63,789 nucleotides of DNA from Candidatus Oscillochloris fontis (GCF_004138135.1 NZ_RYFD01000026.1:1-63789); one strand, 5' to 3'; counted from the first letter of the stretch, positions 43,732 through 53,032 are shown. A program made the numbers and translations. The notes: a model not told the origin generated them from the letters alone.

Positions 43732-46700
43732 ATGAAAGAACTCCTAGCCCATTTACCCTATCAGATCGCTGTCGATCTCCTACACCACGCTGAGGCCATG
43801 GTTGGGCGCACCCACCATGATGATGCAATCACGCTCTTTGCCGATGTCTCCGGCTTCACCCCGATGAGCGAGGCGCTCAGCCGTTTTGGCCAGGATGGTA
43901 CCGAGGATCTTACCGCACTGCTTAACGACTACTTCGCGGTGATGATCGATCTGATTGCGGCCTATGGCGGGGTGGTGGTCTCGTTCGGTGGTGATGCGCT
44001 CACGGCGCTCTTTATCATTCCCAGTGGGCAACCAGCCACCAGCTATGTGCAGCGGGCGATTCGTTGTGCGCTCGATATGCAGATGCTGGTTGAACCGTAC
44101 CATAACATCGAGACCCGTGCTGGTCAGTTTAGCCTCGAGATCAAGATCGGCTTGGCACTTGGCCCAATCCTCTCCACGGTGGTTGGCGATCCCGACGTGC
44201 GTTTGCAGAGTATCACCGCCGGCTTCGCGTTAGAACAGGCAGCACAGGCTGAACACCTCGCACAGCGTGGTGATGTGATGATCCATCGTGATCTGCTGGC
44301 CTGCGTGCCTGAGCTTGAGGTCGCTCACGACTACGGCGACTATCTCCAGATTGCCGTGATGCCATACCAGCCCGCGTATGCGCCGCTCGCCGCGCTGCCT
44401 GAGGTTGCCCCCACCCTGCTCCCAACCCTGAGCACGTTCCTGCATCCCTCACTGGCACGTCGTCTGCTGGATGGCAAGACGGGGTTTATCAATGAACATC
44501 GCAGCATTACCGTACTCTTTGTGGGCTTTAGTGGTTTCGACTATGACCACGACCCGGAGGTGGGGAGTAAGCTCCAAAACTATATTGCCCAAGTTGCCCG
44601 GATTGTCGAACGCTATGATGGCGATCTGAACAAGATTGATATGGGTGATAAGGGTAGCAAGATGGTGGTGATTTTTGGTGCCCCGGTGGCTCATGAGAAT
44701 GACACCGAACGCGCCATGCGCTGTGCCTTGGCCCTACGCGATCTGCGGGTAGAACATTTGGGGATCGGGATTGATCCCCATACGCCCCCGCCGACTGGCT
44801 TCTCCATCCGCATCGGAATCGCCTCAGGGCTGGTCTATTGCGGGTTGGTTGGATCAGAAGAGCGCCGTGAATATACGGTGATGGGCGACACCGTCAATCT
44901 TGCGGTGCGTCTCATGCAGGCCGCCGCTGCTGGTGAGGTGATCGCCGCGAGTGGTAGCCATCGCCCCGTCGCCGACCAATTCCTCTGGACGGCGTTGGAT
45001 GCGATACCGGTCAAGGGGCGTTCACGCCCGGTGCCGGTCTTCCGCTTGGAACAAGAACAACAACGCGCCAGCCGCCACCAAGAACCAGCCTATAGATTGC
45101 CCATGGTGGGGCGCGAGGCCGAGATGCAGGTGGTGGAGAAGAAGATCGATCTGACACGCCGCAACCTTGGGCAGGTGGTTGGTATTTGTGCCGAGGCTGG
45201 TATGGGCAAATCCCGCCTCTTGGCCGAGGCCATTCGGATGGCCGCTCGGCGCGGGATGGTGGTGCATAGTGGTGAATGTCTCTCCCATGGTGGCACTATG
45301 AGCTACTTGCCCTGGCAGAGCCTCTTGCTCGGCATCTTTGAGATTGACCCCAACTGGTCTAAAGAGGTACAGATTAACCACCTGCGTACCAGGGTGAGTC
45401 AGTTTTGCCCCACCATCCTACGCCGCTTGCCGGTCTTGGCGGGGGCGATGAACTTGAGTGTGGAGGAGAGTGAACAGACGCGGGGCTTGGATGTACGGGT
45501 GCGCAAGGATGTCCTTGAAACGACGGTCATGGAGTGTCTGCGGGCCATGTCTGCCGATGGGCCGGCCATCCTCCTTGTGATCGAGGATTGTCACTGGATC
45601 GATCCGCTCTCCCACGATCTGCTTGAGGTGGTGGCGCGGGGCATTCGTAATCTGCCGATCATGATCCTGCTGGCCTATCGTCCCCCAGATCATGAACATC
45701 ACCGCCTGCGTGTTGCTCAGTTGCCCCACTTCCATGAGTTGGCGCTGCATGAGTTCAGCCTGCGCGAGACCGAGTGGCTGATTGGGCTGAAGTTCGGCTA
45801 CCTCTTTGGGGCACGCGGCGTGCTGCCCACGAGTTTTGTCGAGCGTATCACGACCCGCTCGCAGGGCAACCCCTTCTACATTGACCAGATGATCAACTAC
45901 ATCCAGGATCAGGGTATTAGCCCCTTCGATGTCCATGCGCTCTCGATGGTGCGCCTGCCCGATAGCCTGCGCTCACTGATCATTAGCCGTATTGACCGTC
46001 TGAGTGAGCAGGAACAGATCACTCTCAAGGTGGCGAGTGTGATCGGGCGCGTCTTTCGCGCCAGTTGGATCTGGGGTATCTACCCGCAGATCGGCCACCC
46101 GGTACAGGTGCAGGCTAATCTGGATCGCCTGAGTCGGCTCGATCTGACCCCCATGGAGAAGGCTGAGCCAGAGATGGAATACCTCTTCAAACACATGATC
46201 ACGCAGGAGGTGGCCTACGAGAGTCTGGCCCATGCCACCCGCACCATGCTCCATGAACAGGTGGGCGACTATATCGAGCGCGAGTTTGCCGATGATGTCG
46301 AGCATTATCTCGACATGCTCGCCTACCACTATGGGCGTAGCGAGAATTTGCAACGCCAGCGCCACTACTTCCGCCAAGCCGGGCAGGCGGCCCAGGCTAC
46401 CTATGCAAATGAGAGCGCCCTCGAATACTATCGTCGGCTGCTCCCGCTCTTGGAGGGTGCCGAACAGGTGCCGATCCTGACCCGGATTGGTGAGGTACTC
46501 AAGCTGATCGGGCGCTGGGACGAGGCGATGGTGGCCTTCCAACAGGCTACCGCGATTGCTACTACCACCAACAACCATACCGGGGCGTTGCACTGCCAGA
46601 ACGCCGCAGCGCAACTGCTGGCAGCACGCGGTGAGTATCAGTCCGCTTTGGTGTTGCTCGAACAGATTATTCCGGCCTGGGAAGAACTGGGTGATCTGGA

Positions 46701-47799
46701 GGGTCGCTACCACGCCCTACGCATCCTTGGCTCAATCTTGATTGCCAGAGGTGCCTATACCCGTGGGTTGCGCTCCGTCGAACACGCCCACGAACTGGCC
46801 GTTCAACTCAACGACGAGACCCTCATCGCCCGCTCCATCAGCGCGATGGGGGTGGTCTATCTCGATATTAGCGACTATGAGATGGCGCTCTACTGTCTCG
46901 AACGTAGTACCCAAATGGCCACCCGGCTCGGCGATTGGGATCTCCTGGCCTTCTCGCGTGAGCATATGGCGTCAATCTACCTCAACCAGAGTCAGTTGCT
47001 CGAAGCACTCGACATCTTTCAAGAATTGTTGTTGCGGGCAGTTGAAATCGGGGATCGCTGGGCAATGGCGCGGCTGAGCCGGGAGATTGGGCGTGCGCAT
47101 ACGTTGTATGGCGAGATCCATGTCGGGATTGAGTGTTACGCCCGCCAGTTGGTGATCGCACTTGACCTGGGTGAACGGCGTGAATTGGCAATTGGGCTAG
47201 GCTACATTGCCCATGCCTACACCCAATTAGATGAATGTCGGCTGGCCGAGCGGGTGAGTGATCTCGCAATCACGCTGTGTGACACGATGAATCTTGTCTA
47301 TTGGGGTTGCCAGTTCCGCCACGACTACGCCCAACTGCTGATGAGCCAGGGCCGTTTTGCTGAAGCTGAGGCCATGAATAGCGCTGCCTTCGATGAGGCG
47401 CGGCGTTTGGGGAGTAATCGGGCGATGCAATTGCAAGCCACGTTGTTGGCCGCCCGCTTGGATGTGCAATTGGGGCAGGTCACTGCACCCAATGTAATTC
47501 AAGACCTACGCATGTTGAACGAGGATTGGTATGGGCCATGCGAAGAGGCGGCGATCCACTACACGATCTGGCAGATTGATCCTAGCCAAGTAGTCGATCA
47601 GGAAGCTGCCGGGGGCATCTACCAAGCTCTTGCCATCACCCAACCCAGCGCCAGACACCGAGCACGCGCACTAGAATTGGGCAACCCTGTTCTGCCTCCA
47701 CTCACAGCACTTGCTCCACCACCCAGCCTGATCAGTAACAGCGCCAGCCCGAATCTGAGCAGCCTGATTGATCAGGTGGAACAGATGGAGGGGGAGTAG
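43732..47799 (+). CDS. Tandem class III cyclase-like / AAA ATPase / TPR protein
   Basis: 1355 aa. The first cyclase-homology domain (about 20-190) keeps FADVSGFTPMSEAL and SFGGDALTALF, with both metal-site Asp. The second (about 255-430) has LFVGFSGFDYDHD, where the first metal Asp is Gly, followed by GDKGSKMVVIFGAP, SGLVYCGLVGSEERREYTVMGD and TVNLAVRLM. Then comes an ATPase with Walker A EAGMGKSRL (K493) and LLVIEDCHWIDP, and from about 870 a long TPR superhelix. This is the class III cyclase/ATPase regulator layout; cyclase catalysis is doubtful because the two halves are complementary but degenerate. A hairpin follows the stop. Confidence 0.9.
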   Translation: MKELLAHLPYQIAVDLLHHAEAMVGRTHHDDAITLFADVSGFTPMSEALSRFGQDGTEDLTALLNDYFAVMIDLIAAYGGVVVSFGGDALTALFIIPSGQPATSYVQRAIRCALDMQMLVEPYHNIETRAGQFSLEIKIGLALGPILSTVVGDPDVRLQSITAGFALEQAAQAEHLAQRGDVMIHRDLLACVPELEVAHDYGDYLQIAVMPYQPAYAPLAALPEVAPTLLPTLSTFLHPSLARRLLDGKTGFINEHRSITVLFVGFSGFDYDHDPEVGSKLQNYIAQVARIVERYDGDLNKIDMGDKGSKMVVIFGAPVAHENDTERAMRCALALRDLRVEHLGIGIDPHTPPPTGFSIRIGIASGLVYCGLVGSEERREYTVMGDTVNLAVRLMQAAAAGEVIAASGSHRPVADQFLWTALDAIPVKGRSRPVPVFRLEQEQQRASRHQEPAYRLPMVGREAEMQVVEKKIDLTRRNLGQVVGICAEAGMGKSRLLAEAIRMAARRGMVVHSGECLSHGGTMSYLPWQSLLLGIFEIDPNWSKEVQINHLRTRVSQFCPTILRRLPVLAGAMNLSVEESEQTRGLDVRVRKDVLETTVMECLRAMSADGPAILLVIEDCHWIDPLSHDLLEVVARGIRNLPIMILLAYRPPDHEHHRLRVAQLPHFHELALHEFSLRETEWLIGLKFGYLFGARGVLPTSFVERITTRSQGNPFYIDQMINYIQDQGISPFDVHALSMVRLPDSLRSLIISRIDRLSEQEQITLKVASVIGRVFRASWIWGIYPQIGHPVQVQANLDRLSRLDLTPMEKAEPEMEYLFKHMITQEVAYESLAHATRTMLHEQVGDYIEREFADDVEHYLDMLAYHYGRSENLQRQRHYFRQAGQAAQATYANESALEYYRRLLPLLEGAEQVPILTRIGEVLKLIGRWDEAMVAFQQATAIATTTNNHTGALHCQNAAAQLLAARGEYQSALVLLEQIIPAWEELGDLEGRYHALRILGSILIARGAYTRGLRSVEHAHELAVQLNDETLIARSISAMGVVYLDISDYEMALYCLERSTQMATRLGDWDLLAFSREHMASIYLNQSQLLEALDIFQELLLRAVEIGDRWAMARLSREIGRAHTLYGEIHVGIECYARQLVIALDLGERRELAIGLGYIAHAYTQLDECRLAERVSDLAITLCDTMNLVYWGCQFRHDYAQLLMSQGRFAEAEAMNSAAFDEARRLGSNRAMQLQATLLAARLDVQLGQVTAPNVIQDLRMLNEDWYGPCEEAAIHYTIWQIDPSQVVDQEAAGGIYQALAITQPSARHRARALELGNPVLPPLTALAPPPSLISNSASPNLSSLIDQVEQMEGE

Positions 47800-47853
47800 T
47801 TGGGTGTTGTTTGGCGGCGTAGCCGCCAAACAACACCCAACATTGGGGTTTGG
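47799..47853. terminator. Hairpin repeat family D, copy 4
   Basis: A perfect 20-bp stem (47799-47818 with 47822-47841, loop gta), then attggggtttggg. It starts on the last base of the cyclase stop codon, so it probably forms the transcript end, and it faces the convergent ComEA-like gene. A gcgcgtcgcg palindrome follows at about 47857. Confidence 0.75.
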
Positions 47854-47897
47854 GTAGGGGCGCGTCGCGTCGCGCTCCTACGCGATGTTCTGTAACT

Positions 47898-48671
47898 TTA
47901 TACGGTGATCAGGTCGCGGAAGATGTTGATGTTTTTGTGGCCAATGCCAGAAATATCAGTGAGCTGATCAACCGAGGCAAATGGCCCCTTCTCTTCGCGG
48001 TGGGCGATGATGCGCCGCGCCAGCGACTCGTTGATGCCGGGGAGGTCAATCAGGGTCTGGAGATCGGCGGTGTTGATGTTCACCAGCGCTACCGGCTCGC
48101 TCGCCTCGGCCACTGCCTCCTCGACCGCCTCGACGACCGGGGCCGCTGCCTCCTCGACCGCCGCGACGACCGGGGCCGCTGCCTCCTCGACCGCCGCGAC
48201 GACCGGGGCCGCTGCCTCCTCGACCGCCTCGACAACCGGGGCCGCTGCCTCCTCGACCGCCGCGACGACCGGGGCCGCTGCCTCCTCGACCGCCGCGACG
48301 ACCGGGGCCGCTGCCTCCTCGACCGCCGCGACGACCGGGGCCGCTGCCTCCTCGACCGCCGCGACGACCGGGGCCGCAGTCGCTGCATTCACGGGGAGGA
48401 TCTCATCAGCGGGCTTCGGCGGCTCAGGCGGGGCACCCCGATGCACACGGGTCGCAATCCGGCGCGCCGCGCCATTGTTCGCACCACCCGTGGCTGATGT
48501 GGTCGTTACCACCGTGGTGTTACGGGTTGGCGGTGGCGGAACGTGGGCATGGGTCGGGCCGGAAGCGGAACTCTGCTCCGCGACCTGGCTCTGCCGCCAG
48601 CGCCAAACCGCAAACCCCACGCCCACCGACAAACTAATCCAGAAGATCTTACGTGGCTGCAACATACACAA
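47898..48671 (-). CDS. ComEA-like helix-hairpin-helix protein with 11-aa repeat array
   Basis: 257 aa. One N-terminal membrane anchor (FWISLSVGVGFAVW) is followed by a low-complexity stalk of eight units of AAPVVAAVEEA or AAPVVEAVEEA (about residues 95-185), then a C-terminal double helix-hairpin-helix DNA-binding domain. That domain has VNINTADLQTLIDLPGINESLARRIIAHREEKGPF and TDISGIGHKNI, as in ComEA competence proteins that bind incoming DNA outside the membrane. The DNA unit is 33 bp. No comEC lies in the window. Confidence 0.87.
   Translation of the reverse strand: MCMLQPRKIFWISLSVGVGFAVWRWRQSQVAEQSSASGPTHAHVPPPPTRNTTVVTTTSATGGANNGAARRIATRVHRGAPPEPPKPADEILPVNAATAAPVVAAVEEAAAPVVAAVEEAAAPVVAAVEEAAAPVVAAVEEAAAPVVEAVEEAAAPVVAAVEEAAAPVVAAVEEAAAPVVEAVEEAVAEASEPVALVNINTADLQTLIDLPGINESLARRIIAHREEKGPFASVDQLTDISGIGHKNINIFRDLITV
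48110..48376. repeat. 33-bp tandem coding repeat
   Basis: Eight near-identical 33-bp units (core gccgctgcctcctcgaccgc) encode the Ala/Val/Glu stalk of the ComEA-like protein. Units differ mainly at one codon (gcc/gag giving A or E). Length is probably variable among strains through slippage or recombination. Two other reading frames stay open across the array only because of its composition. Confidence 0.93.
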
Positions 48672-48701
48672 TCCCTCCAGGGTGCAGCGGGTCGTCCGCT
48701 G

Positions 48702-49565
48702 CTAGGCAGTTGTACTCGCCTTCCCAACCAGCGAGCGCAAGAGCGACAAATTCTCTCTATCCTCGTCCATCGCGTCACCTTTGGGCGTCTCGATAATCAT
48801 CGGGATGCCGGTGAAACGCGGATCGTTGACCAACAGACGGAACGCTTCCAGCCCAATGCAGCCCTGACCAATATGGCTATGGCGGTCTACCCGGCTGCCC
48901 AGACCCTTTTGCGAGTCATTCAAGTGGAAACATTTGATACGTTCAATCCCCACGAGGCGATCAAACTCGGCAAAGGTGGCGGTGTAGCTCTCCGCATCGC
49001 GGATATCGTACCCAGCGGCGAAGATGTGGCAGGTATCAACACAGACCGCCATACGATCATGGTGGGGCACCAACGCGAAGAGCCGTGCGAGGTGCTCGAA
49101 GCGGCAGCCCAACGCACTCCCCTGGCCAGCGGTTGTCTCCAACAAGACCACCGTTTGGCCCCCGATACCCGACTCAAAGATGCGGTTGAGTGCAACCGCC
49201 TCGCGTTCCAAACCCACGTCCTCGCCACTACCAGTATGGGCACCGGGGTGCGTCACCAAATAGGGGATACCCAACAGATCACAACGCTCAAGTTCGTGGC
49301 TGAAGGCGGCAATGGACTTCTCCCACAGTTCATCGGCGGGGGCAGCCAGATTGATCAGGTAGGAGTCGTGGACAATCACCGGGCCGATCCCGGTACGGGC
49401 TTGTTCTGCCTTGAAGGCGGCGACCTCCTCTGGTGGAATGGGCTTCGCATTCCACTGGCGCTCATTCTTACTAAAGATTTGCATGGCCTCACAGGCAACC
49501 TGTGTACCACGGGCAAACGCCTTTGAGACGCCGCCAGAGATTGACATATGAGCACCAAAGGGCAT
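48702..49565 (-). CDS. nfo: Deoxyribonuclease IV (endonuclease IV)
   Basis: 287 aa, AP endonuclease/3'-repair enzyme with a TIM barrel binding three Zn ions, acting in base excision repair. It starts MPFGAHMSISGGVSKAF, with the first metal-site His. Later motifs include VIVHDSYLINLAAP, THPGAHTGSG, ETTAGQGSALG, VCVDTCHIFAAGYD, CFHLNDSQKGLGSRVDRHSHIGQG and IIETPKGD. It is transcribed toward the ComEA-like gene with 30 bp between them, so co-transcription is likely. Confidence 0.96.
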   Translation of the reverse strand: MPFGAHMSISGGVSKAFARGTQVACEAMQIFSKNERQWNAKPIPPEEVAAFKAEQARTGIGPVIVHDSYLINLAAPADELWEKSIAAFSHELERCDLLGIPYLVTHPGAHTGSGEDVGLEREAVALNRIFESGIGGQTVVLLETTAGQGSALGCRFEHLARLFALVPHHDRMAVCVDTCHIFAAGYDIRDAESYTATFAEFDRLVGIERIKCFHLNDSQKGLGSRVDRHSHIGQGCIGLEAFRLLVNDPRFTGIPMIIETPKGDAMDEDRENLSLLRSLVGKASTTA

Positions 49566-49647
49566 ACCGCACTCCAGAATAGATGATATCTCATATTATA
49601 GCAGATGTAGCGCTGCTACCTATGCGCAGGGTGTGTGCAAACTCACC

Positions 49648-49762
49648 TCCGGTGGGGGTTCGGGGGCGGTGAAGCCGCCCCCGAAAATCCTTTTTGGTGT
49701 TTTTTGGCGGCGAAGCCGCCAAAAAACACCAAAAAGGTAAATTTGAGGCTACGCCCCAAACC
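49648..49762. repeat. Hairpin repeat family D, copy 3
   Basis: G-rich head (ccggtgggggttcgggggcg), perfect 23-bp stem (49689-49711 with 49715-49737, loop gaa), then a degenerate tail (aaatttgaggctacgcccca). It sits between moxR and nfo, both on the minus strand, and may terminate the moxR transcript. Confidence 0.87.
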
Positions 49763-49802
49763 CCTACCGGATGTAGCGCCACAATATCTTGATCTTGTGG
49801 CG

Positions 49803-50774
49803 CTACATCCCCGCCCGATCATAACGTCGCCCGGCGCGAGCACCTGGAACTGCTACCGCTGCCAGCACATCGGTGATTACCGCCGCCGGGGTGACACTGC
49901 GGATGCGGGCGGCGGGGCTGATGATCATGCGGTGGCCCAGCACCGGCAAGGCCAGGGTCTTCACGTCATCCGGGGTGACATAATCGCGCCCGTGGATGGC
50001 CGCCCACGCCTGCGCGGTGCGGTAGAGCGCCAACGAGCCACGCGCACTTGCGCCGAGGTAGACATCCTCGTGGTGGCGCGTGGCTCCCGCGAGGGTGACA
50101 ATATACTCGCTGATCAGGTCATCCACATAGATCTCTTTGATCGCTGCTTGGAATTGAAGCAGGTCTTCGATCTGGGTGACGGGGTGCAGGTGTTCGAGCG
50201 GATGCGCTTGGCGTTGGCGCTTGAGGATGGCGATCTCGTCAATCCGATCCGGGTAGCCCATGTGCAACCGCAGCAAGAAGCGGTCGAGTTGGGCTTCGGG
50301 CAGCGGGAAGGTACCCTCATACTCGATGGGGTTCTGCGTAGCCAGCACAATAAAGGGCGCGGGCAAGCCATAGGTCGTCCCATCAACCGTAATCTGGCGC
50401 TCCTCCATCGCCTCCAGCATGGCACTCTGGGTCTTGGGGGTCGCACGGTTGATCTCATCGGCGAGCACGATCTGGGCGAAGATCGGGCCGGGGCGAAATT
50501 CAAACTCGTGGTTCTGCTGGTTAAAGATCGAGATCCCGGTCACGTCCGAGGGCAAGAGATCGGGCGTGAACTGGATGCGCTTGAAGCTACTTCCAATCGA
50601 ACGGGCAATACTCTTGGCCAGTACCGTCTTACCGGTACCGGGAACATCCTCAATCAGCAGGTGGCCCCGGCAGAGCAGCGCCACCAGCACCAACTCAACG
50701 GCGCTGCGCTTCCCCACCATCACCTGCTCGACGTTCTGGAAGATGCGTTCGGCAAACTCTTTGACGGTATTCAA
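49803..50774 (-). CDS. MoxR-family AAA+ ATPase
   Basis: 323 aa. Walker A lies in [17 protein letters not shown] (about 40-56), Walker B and sensor in [26 protein letters not shown], and [22 protein letters not shown] is the MoxR signature. MoxR proteins act as chaperones for assembly of metal-dependent or von Willebrand-domain complexes. The usual DUF58 and VWA partners are absent here, so its client is unknown. Confidence 0.94.
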   Translation of the reverse strand: MNTVKEFAERIFQNVEQVMVGKRSAVELVLVALLCRGHLLIEDVPGTGKTVLAKSIARSIGSSFKRIQFTPDLLPSDVTGISIFNQQNHEFEFRPGPIFAQIVLADEINRATPKTQSAMLEAMEERQITVDGTTYGLPAPFIVLATQNPIEYEGTFPLPEAQLDRFLLRLHMGYPDRIDEIAILKRQRQAHPLEHLHPVTQIEDLLQFQAAIKEIYVDDLISEYIVTLAGATRHHEDVYLGASARGSLALYRTAQAWAAIHGRDYVTPDDVKTLALPVLGHRMIISPAARIRSVTPAAVITDVLAAVAVPGARAGRRYDRAGM

Positions 50775-50818
50775 GCGGTAGCCTCAGTACTAGCGTATGT
50801 ATCACCCAGAATCACTGC

Positions 50819-50897
50819 TTGACGCAAAGGCGCGAAGGCGCAAAGATGACGATGATTTCCTCTAAATCCTTTGCGTCTTGGCGTCTCTGCGTCAAAA
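50819..50897. repeat. MITE family A core, without terminal repeats
   Basis: The internal palindrome only (ttgacgcaaaggcgcgaagg ... gcgtctctgcgtcaa), between moxR and aroB. No gtaactgttcacactt ends remain. Confidence 0.72.
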
Positions 50898-50902
50898 TCA
50901 TG

Positions 50903-52021
50903 CTACGAAGCCAGAATCTGGCGCACCAACGCCTCCGGCACATCATCACGCACCTGCACCTGGCCAATCGCACACGGCAAGACCCAGCGGATCTTCTTGG
51001 CATGCACCTTCTTATCGCGCATCGTCAGGGCGATGACCGCATCGGAATCATGATTGGGCAGCGCCGTCTTCAGGCCATAAGCGTGAATAAGCGCAGCTTG
51101 ACGTGCAACCAGATCGGGGTCACACATCCCCAACGCCTGAGCCAGACGCGCCTCAGCGTGCATTCCCACCGCCACCGCCTCACCGTGGAGCATGGCGTAG
51201 CGCGAAAGTTGCTCAACTGCATGGCCGATGGTGTGGCCATAATTGAGCGTGATCCGTTCACCCTGCTCGTGCTCATCAATACCCACCACCTCGACCTTGA
51301 CCGCCACAGCGCGGCGGATAATCGCGGTGAGCCGGGCGGTCAGTTCCGCATCGTGGGCATCCCAGAGGCCACCGGGCTGATCGGCATTCCAGCCGCGTTG
51401 CGCCGCCAGCGCTTCGAGATCCGCAAACAGACCCGCATCGCGGATCACCCCATGCTTAATCACCTCGGCCCAACCCTCACGCAGCGAGTGGGGCGGCAAG
51501 GTGGCGAGCGTATCGGTATCGGCCAACACCATACGCGGCTGGTGGAACGCGCCGATCATGTTCTTGCCGAGCGGATGGTTAATGCCGGTCTTGCCGCCCA
51601 CCGCCGCATCCACCATCGCCAGCAGCGTGGTTGGCAACTGCACCACCGCAACCCCGCGCAGAATAGACGCAGCCGCAAACCCGGCCAGATCGCCCACCAC
51701 ACCACCACCGAGCGCCAACACCGTATCACGGCGCTCAACACCACCGGCGATCATCCAGGTATGCAACTCGGAGAGCTGAGCAACATTCTTACTCGCATCA
51801 CCCGGTGGAACAGGCATCATCTGCACAACAAAACCCGCATCCCGCAAACGCGCCGCGAGGGGCGCAGCATACCAATCCGCCACCGCGCCATCACACACCA
51901 ACCAGAGCGTCCCGCCCAGGCCCAACGTGCGCAACCGCGCAGGCAGATCGGCCAGGGCACCCGCCGCGACAACGACCGGATAGGAGGTGGTGGAGGTGGT
52001 GAGAGTGAGATCAGAGTGCAT
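50903..52021 (-). CDS. aroB: 3-dehydroquinate synthase
   Basis: 372 aa. The enzyme converts DAHP to 3-dehydroquinate, second step of the shikimate pathway, using NAD and a divalent metal. Clear family core: ALGGGVVGDLAGFAAASILRG, QLPTTLLAMVDAAVGGKTGINHPLGKNMIGAFHQP (substrate and NAD contacts), and metal-binding His in NYGHTIGHAVE and LHGEAVAVGM. It follows the toxin gene by one base, probably by chance of packing. No other aro genes lie in the window. Confidence 0.96.
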   Translation of the reverse strand: MHSDLTLTTSTTSYPVVVAAGALADLPARLRTLGLGGTLWLVCDGAVADWYAAPLAARLRDAGFVVQMMPVPPGDASKNVAQLSELHTWMIAGGVERRDTVLALGGGVVGDLAGFAAASILRGVAVVQLPTTLLAMVDAAVGGKTGINHPLGKNMIGAFHQPRMVLADTDTLATLPPHSLREGWAEVIKHGVIRDAGLFADLEALAAQRGWNADQPGGLWDAHDAELTARLTAIIRRAVAVKVEVVGIDEHEQGERITLNYGHTIGHAVEQLSRYAMLHGEAVAVGMHAEARLAQALGMCDPDLVARQAALIHAYGLKTALPNHDSDAVIALTMRDKKVHAKKIRWVLPCAIGQVQVRDDVPEALVRQILAS

Positions 52022-52022
52022 A

Positions 52023-52313
52023 TTATGATTGTTGACGCCCCAGCCCTAACCGATCATAGAGATCGGGTGGCTTTGGCCCAATATAGAGAAGATCAACCAC
52101 AGATTCTTCATCGAGAACTTGATACACCAAACGATGCTGACGGGGCAACCAGATACGAAAATAGGTCGGATGCATATCAAGTTCCTTGGCTTTGGTTGGG
52201 CGTGGTGTATCGGCCAAGGAACGAATGAGGTGACGTGCAACACTCCGCAAGTCGCCAGGAAGCGACTCGAGTTGGCGCATGAAGCTCCGATCAAATCGCA
52301 GACGATAGCTCAT
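52023..52313 (-). CDS. RelE/ParE-family toxin
   Basis: 96 aa with the compact RelE-like fold: MSYRLRFDRSFMRQLESLP, helix with LRSVARHLIRSLADTP, then FRIWLPRQHRLVYQVLDEESVVDLLYIG and a Lys/Pro-rich tail. RelE toxins cleave mRNA on the ribosome, whereas ParE relatives target gyrase; which applies cannot be told. The gene overlaps its antitoxin by 4 bp (atga), the normal order antitoxin then toxin. Confidence 0.85.
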   Translation of the reverse strand: MSYRLRFDRSFMRQLESLPGDLRSVARHLIRSLADTPRPTKAKELDMHPTYFRIWLPRQHRLVYQVLDEESVVDLLYIGPKPPDLYDRLGLGRQQS

Positions 52314-52552
52314 GACTCTTGCTCATCCAGATGTGCGGTAAGCAGATCCCATGTTGCGACATCAACCGTTTGCACAGCGCCTGGATCGGCTTGGCGACGG
52401 TGTTGCACCTCCTCTACCTGCTGCCAGAGGAAGGCTTCTTCAGCTCGGCGCGCCTTGATAAAGAGCAGAAAGTCGAGTACCTCTTGGGCATCGGATTCAT
52501 TGAGATCATCAATTTCTTGTTTGAGCATTGTATGTGTGCGTGGTAGTGCCAT
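52310..52552 (-). CDS. Antitoxin partner of the RelE/ParE toxin
   Basis: 80 aa, helical and acidic, starting MALPRTHTMLKQEIDDLNESD with a gaggagg site 6 nt upstream; ATG 52528 is an alternative. The middle, AQEVLDFLLFIKARRAEEAFLWQ, is typical of small chromosomal antitoxins of the DUF2281/YefM-like size range; I do not name a family. The longer frame back to 52831 crosses a promoter region and is rejected. It overlaps the toxin start by 4 bp. Confidence 0.75.
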   Translation of the reverse strand: MALPRTHTMLKQEIDDLNESDAQEVLDFLLFIKARRAEEAFLWQQVEEVQHRRQADPGAVQTVDVATWDLLTAHLDEQES

Positions 52553-52650
52553 ACATGCCTCCTCATCCCCTTGCCAAGTATCGCCCACCCACATCATACC
52601 ATGTTGCTTGGTTGTGGGTGGTAGGTAGCGTGCTTCCCAGAAGTTCCCCC

Positions 52651-52706
52651 TTGACAACCCTCTAGAATAGTGTATACTAGACACCAAGTAAGGGTCAATG
52701 ACCCTT
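52651..52706 (+). promoter_or_regulatory. Promoter and adjacent perfect palindrome
   Basis: TTGACA (52651-52656), 16-bp spacer and TATACT (52673-52678) give a near-consensus promoter. A perfect 17-nt palindrome, aagggtcaatgaccctt (52690-52706), lies at the expected transcript start and could be an operator or a 5' stem-loop. The small membrane protein gene follows 57 bp later. Confidence 0.72.
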
Positions 52707-52763
52707 CTTCTCTCAACATTAAATAGTGTCCTAACAACAATAACTACCAAGAAGGAGCCTCCG

Positions 52764-52970
52764 ATGGAACTCTTCATCATCATCGCCATCAGCAGCCTCT
52801 TCGCCCTCGCCATCTTCAGCAGCTTCAACAAGCAGCCGAGCGCCCCGCCGCCCCAGGTGATCTACCTGCGCGCTGACCAGATCGAGGCGTTGTCGGCCCC
52901 GCAGCCGCAGAGTGGCTTCGCGTTCTTCATCTTCTGTGCGGTGGTGGTAGCGGCGATCTGGATGTTTTAG
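52764..52970 (+). CDS. Small two-segment membrane protein
   Basis: 68 aa. The first hydrophobic helix is LFIIIAISSLFALAIFSSF (about 3-21) and the second FAFFIFCAVVVAAIWMF (about 52-68), joined by a polar loop with VIYLRADQIEAL. ATG 52764 has an ideal aaggag site and a near-consensus promoter with a palindromic operator-like site upstream, indicating strong and possibly regulated expression. No family is recognised. The downstream 250 bp hold only repeats. Confidence 0.75.
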   Translation: MELFIIIAISSLFALAIFSSFNKQPSAPPPQVIYLRADQIEALSAPQPQSGFAFFIFCAVVVAAIWMF

Positions 52971-53032
52971 AGGGGTTGGATGTGCGCCCCATGCGTCTCC
53001 AAGTCTTATGAAGGCTCCGATCATCGCGCCAG

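Noticed and set aside
43955-47502. Multiple antisense and shifted frames within the cyclase gene
   Set aside because: All are high-G+C shadow frames; the 1355-aa frame is continuous with clear domains.
48110-48376. CRISPR-like regular repeats
   Set aside because: Repeats are in frame and code for a protein stalk, with no unique spacers.
48007-48705. Long open frames on the plus strand (215 and 232 aa) and another minus-strand frame across the ComEA-like repeats
   Set aside because: They consist of translations of the 33-bp repeat in other phases (Arg/Asp or Ser/Thr runs). The minus-strand frame with membrane anchor and HhH motifs is the real gene.
52553-52831. 173-aa form of the antitoxin
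   Set aside because: It runs through a plus-strand promoter and small gene; ATG 52552 has an ideal ribosome site.
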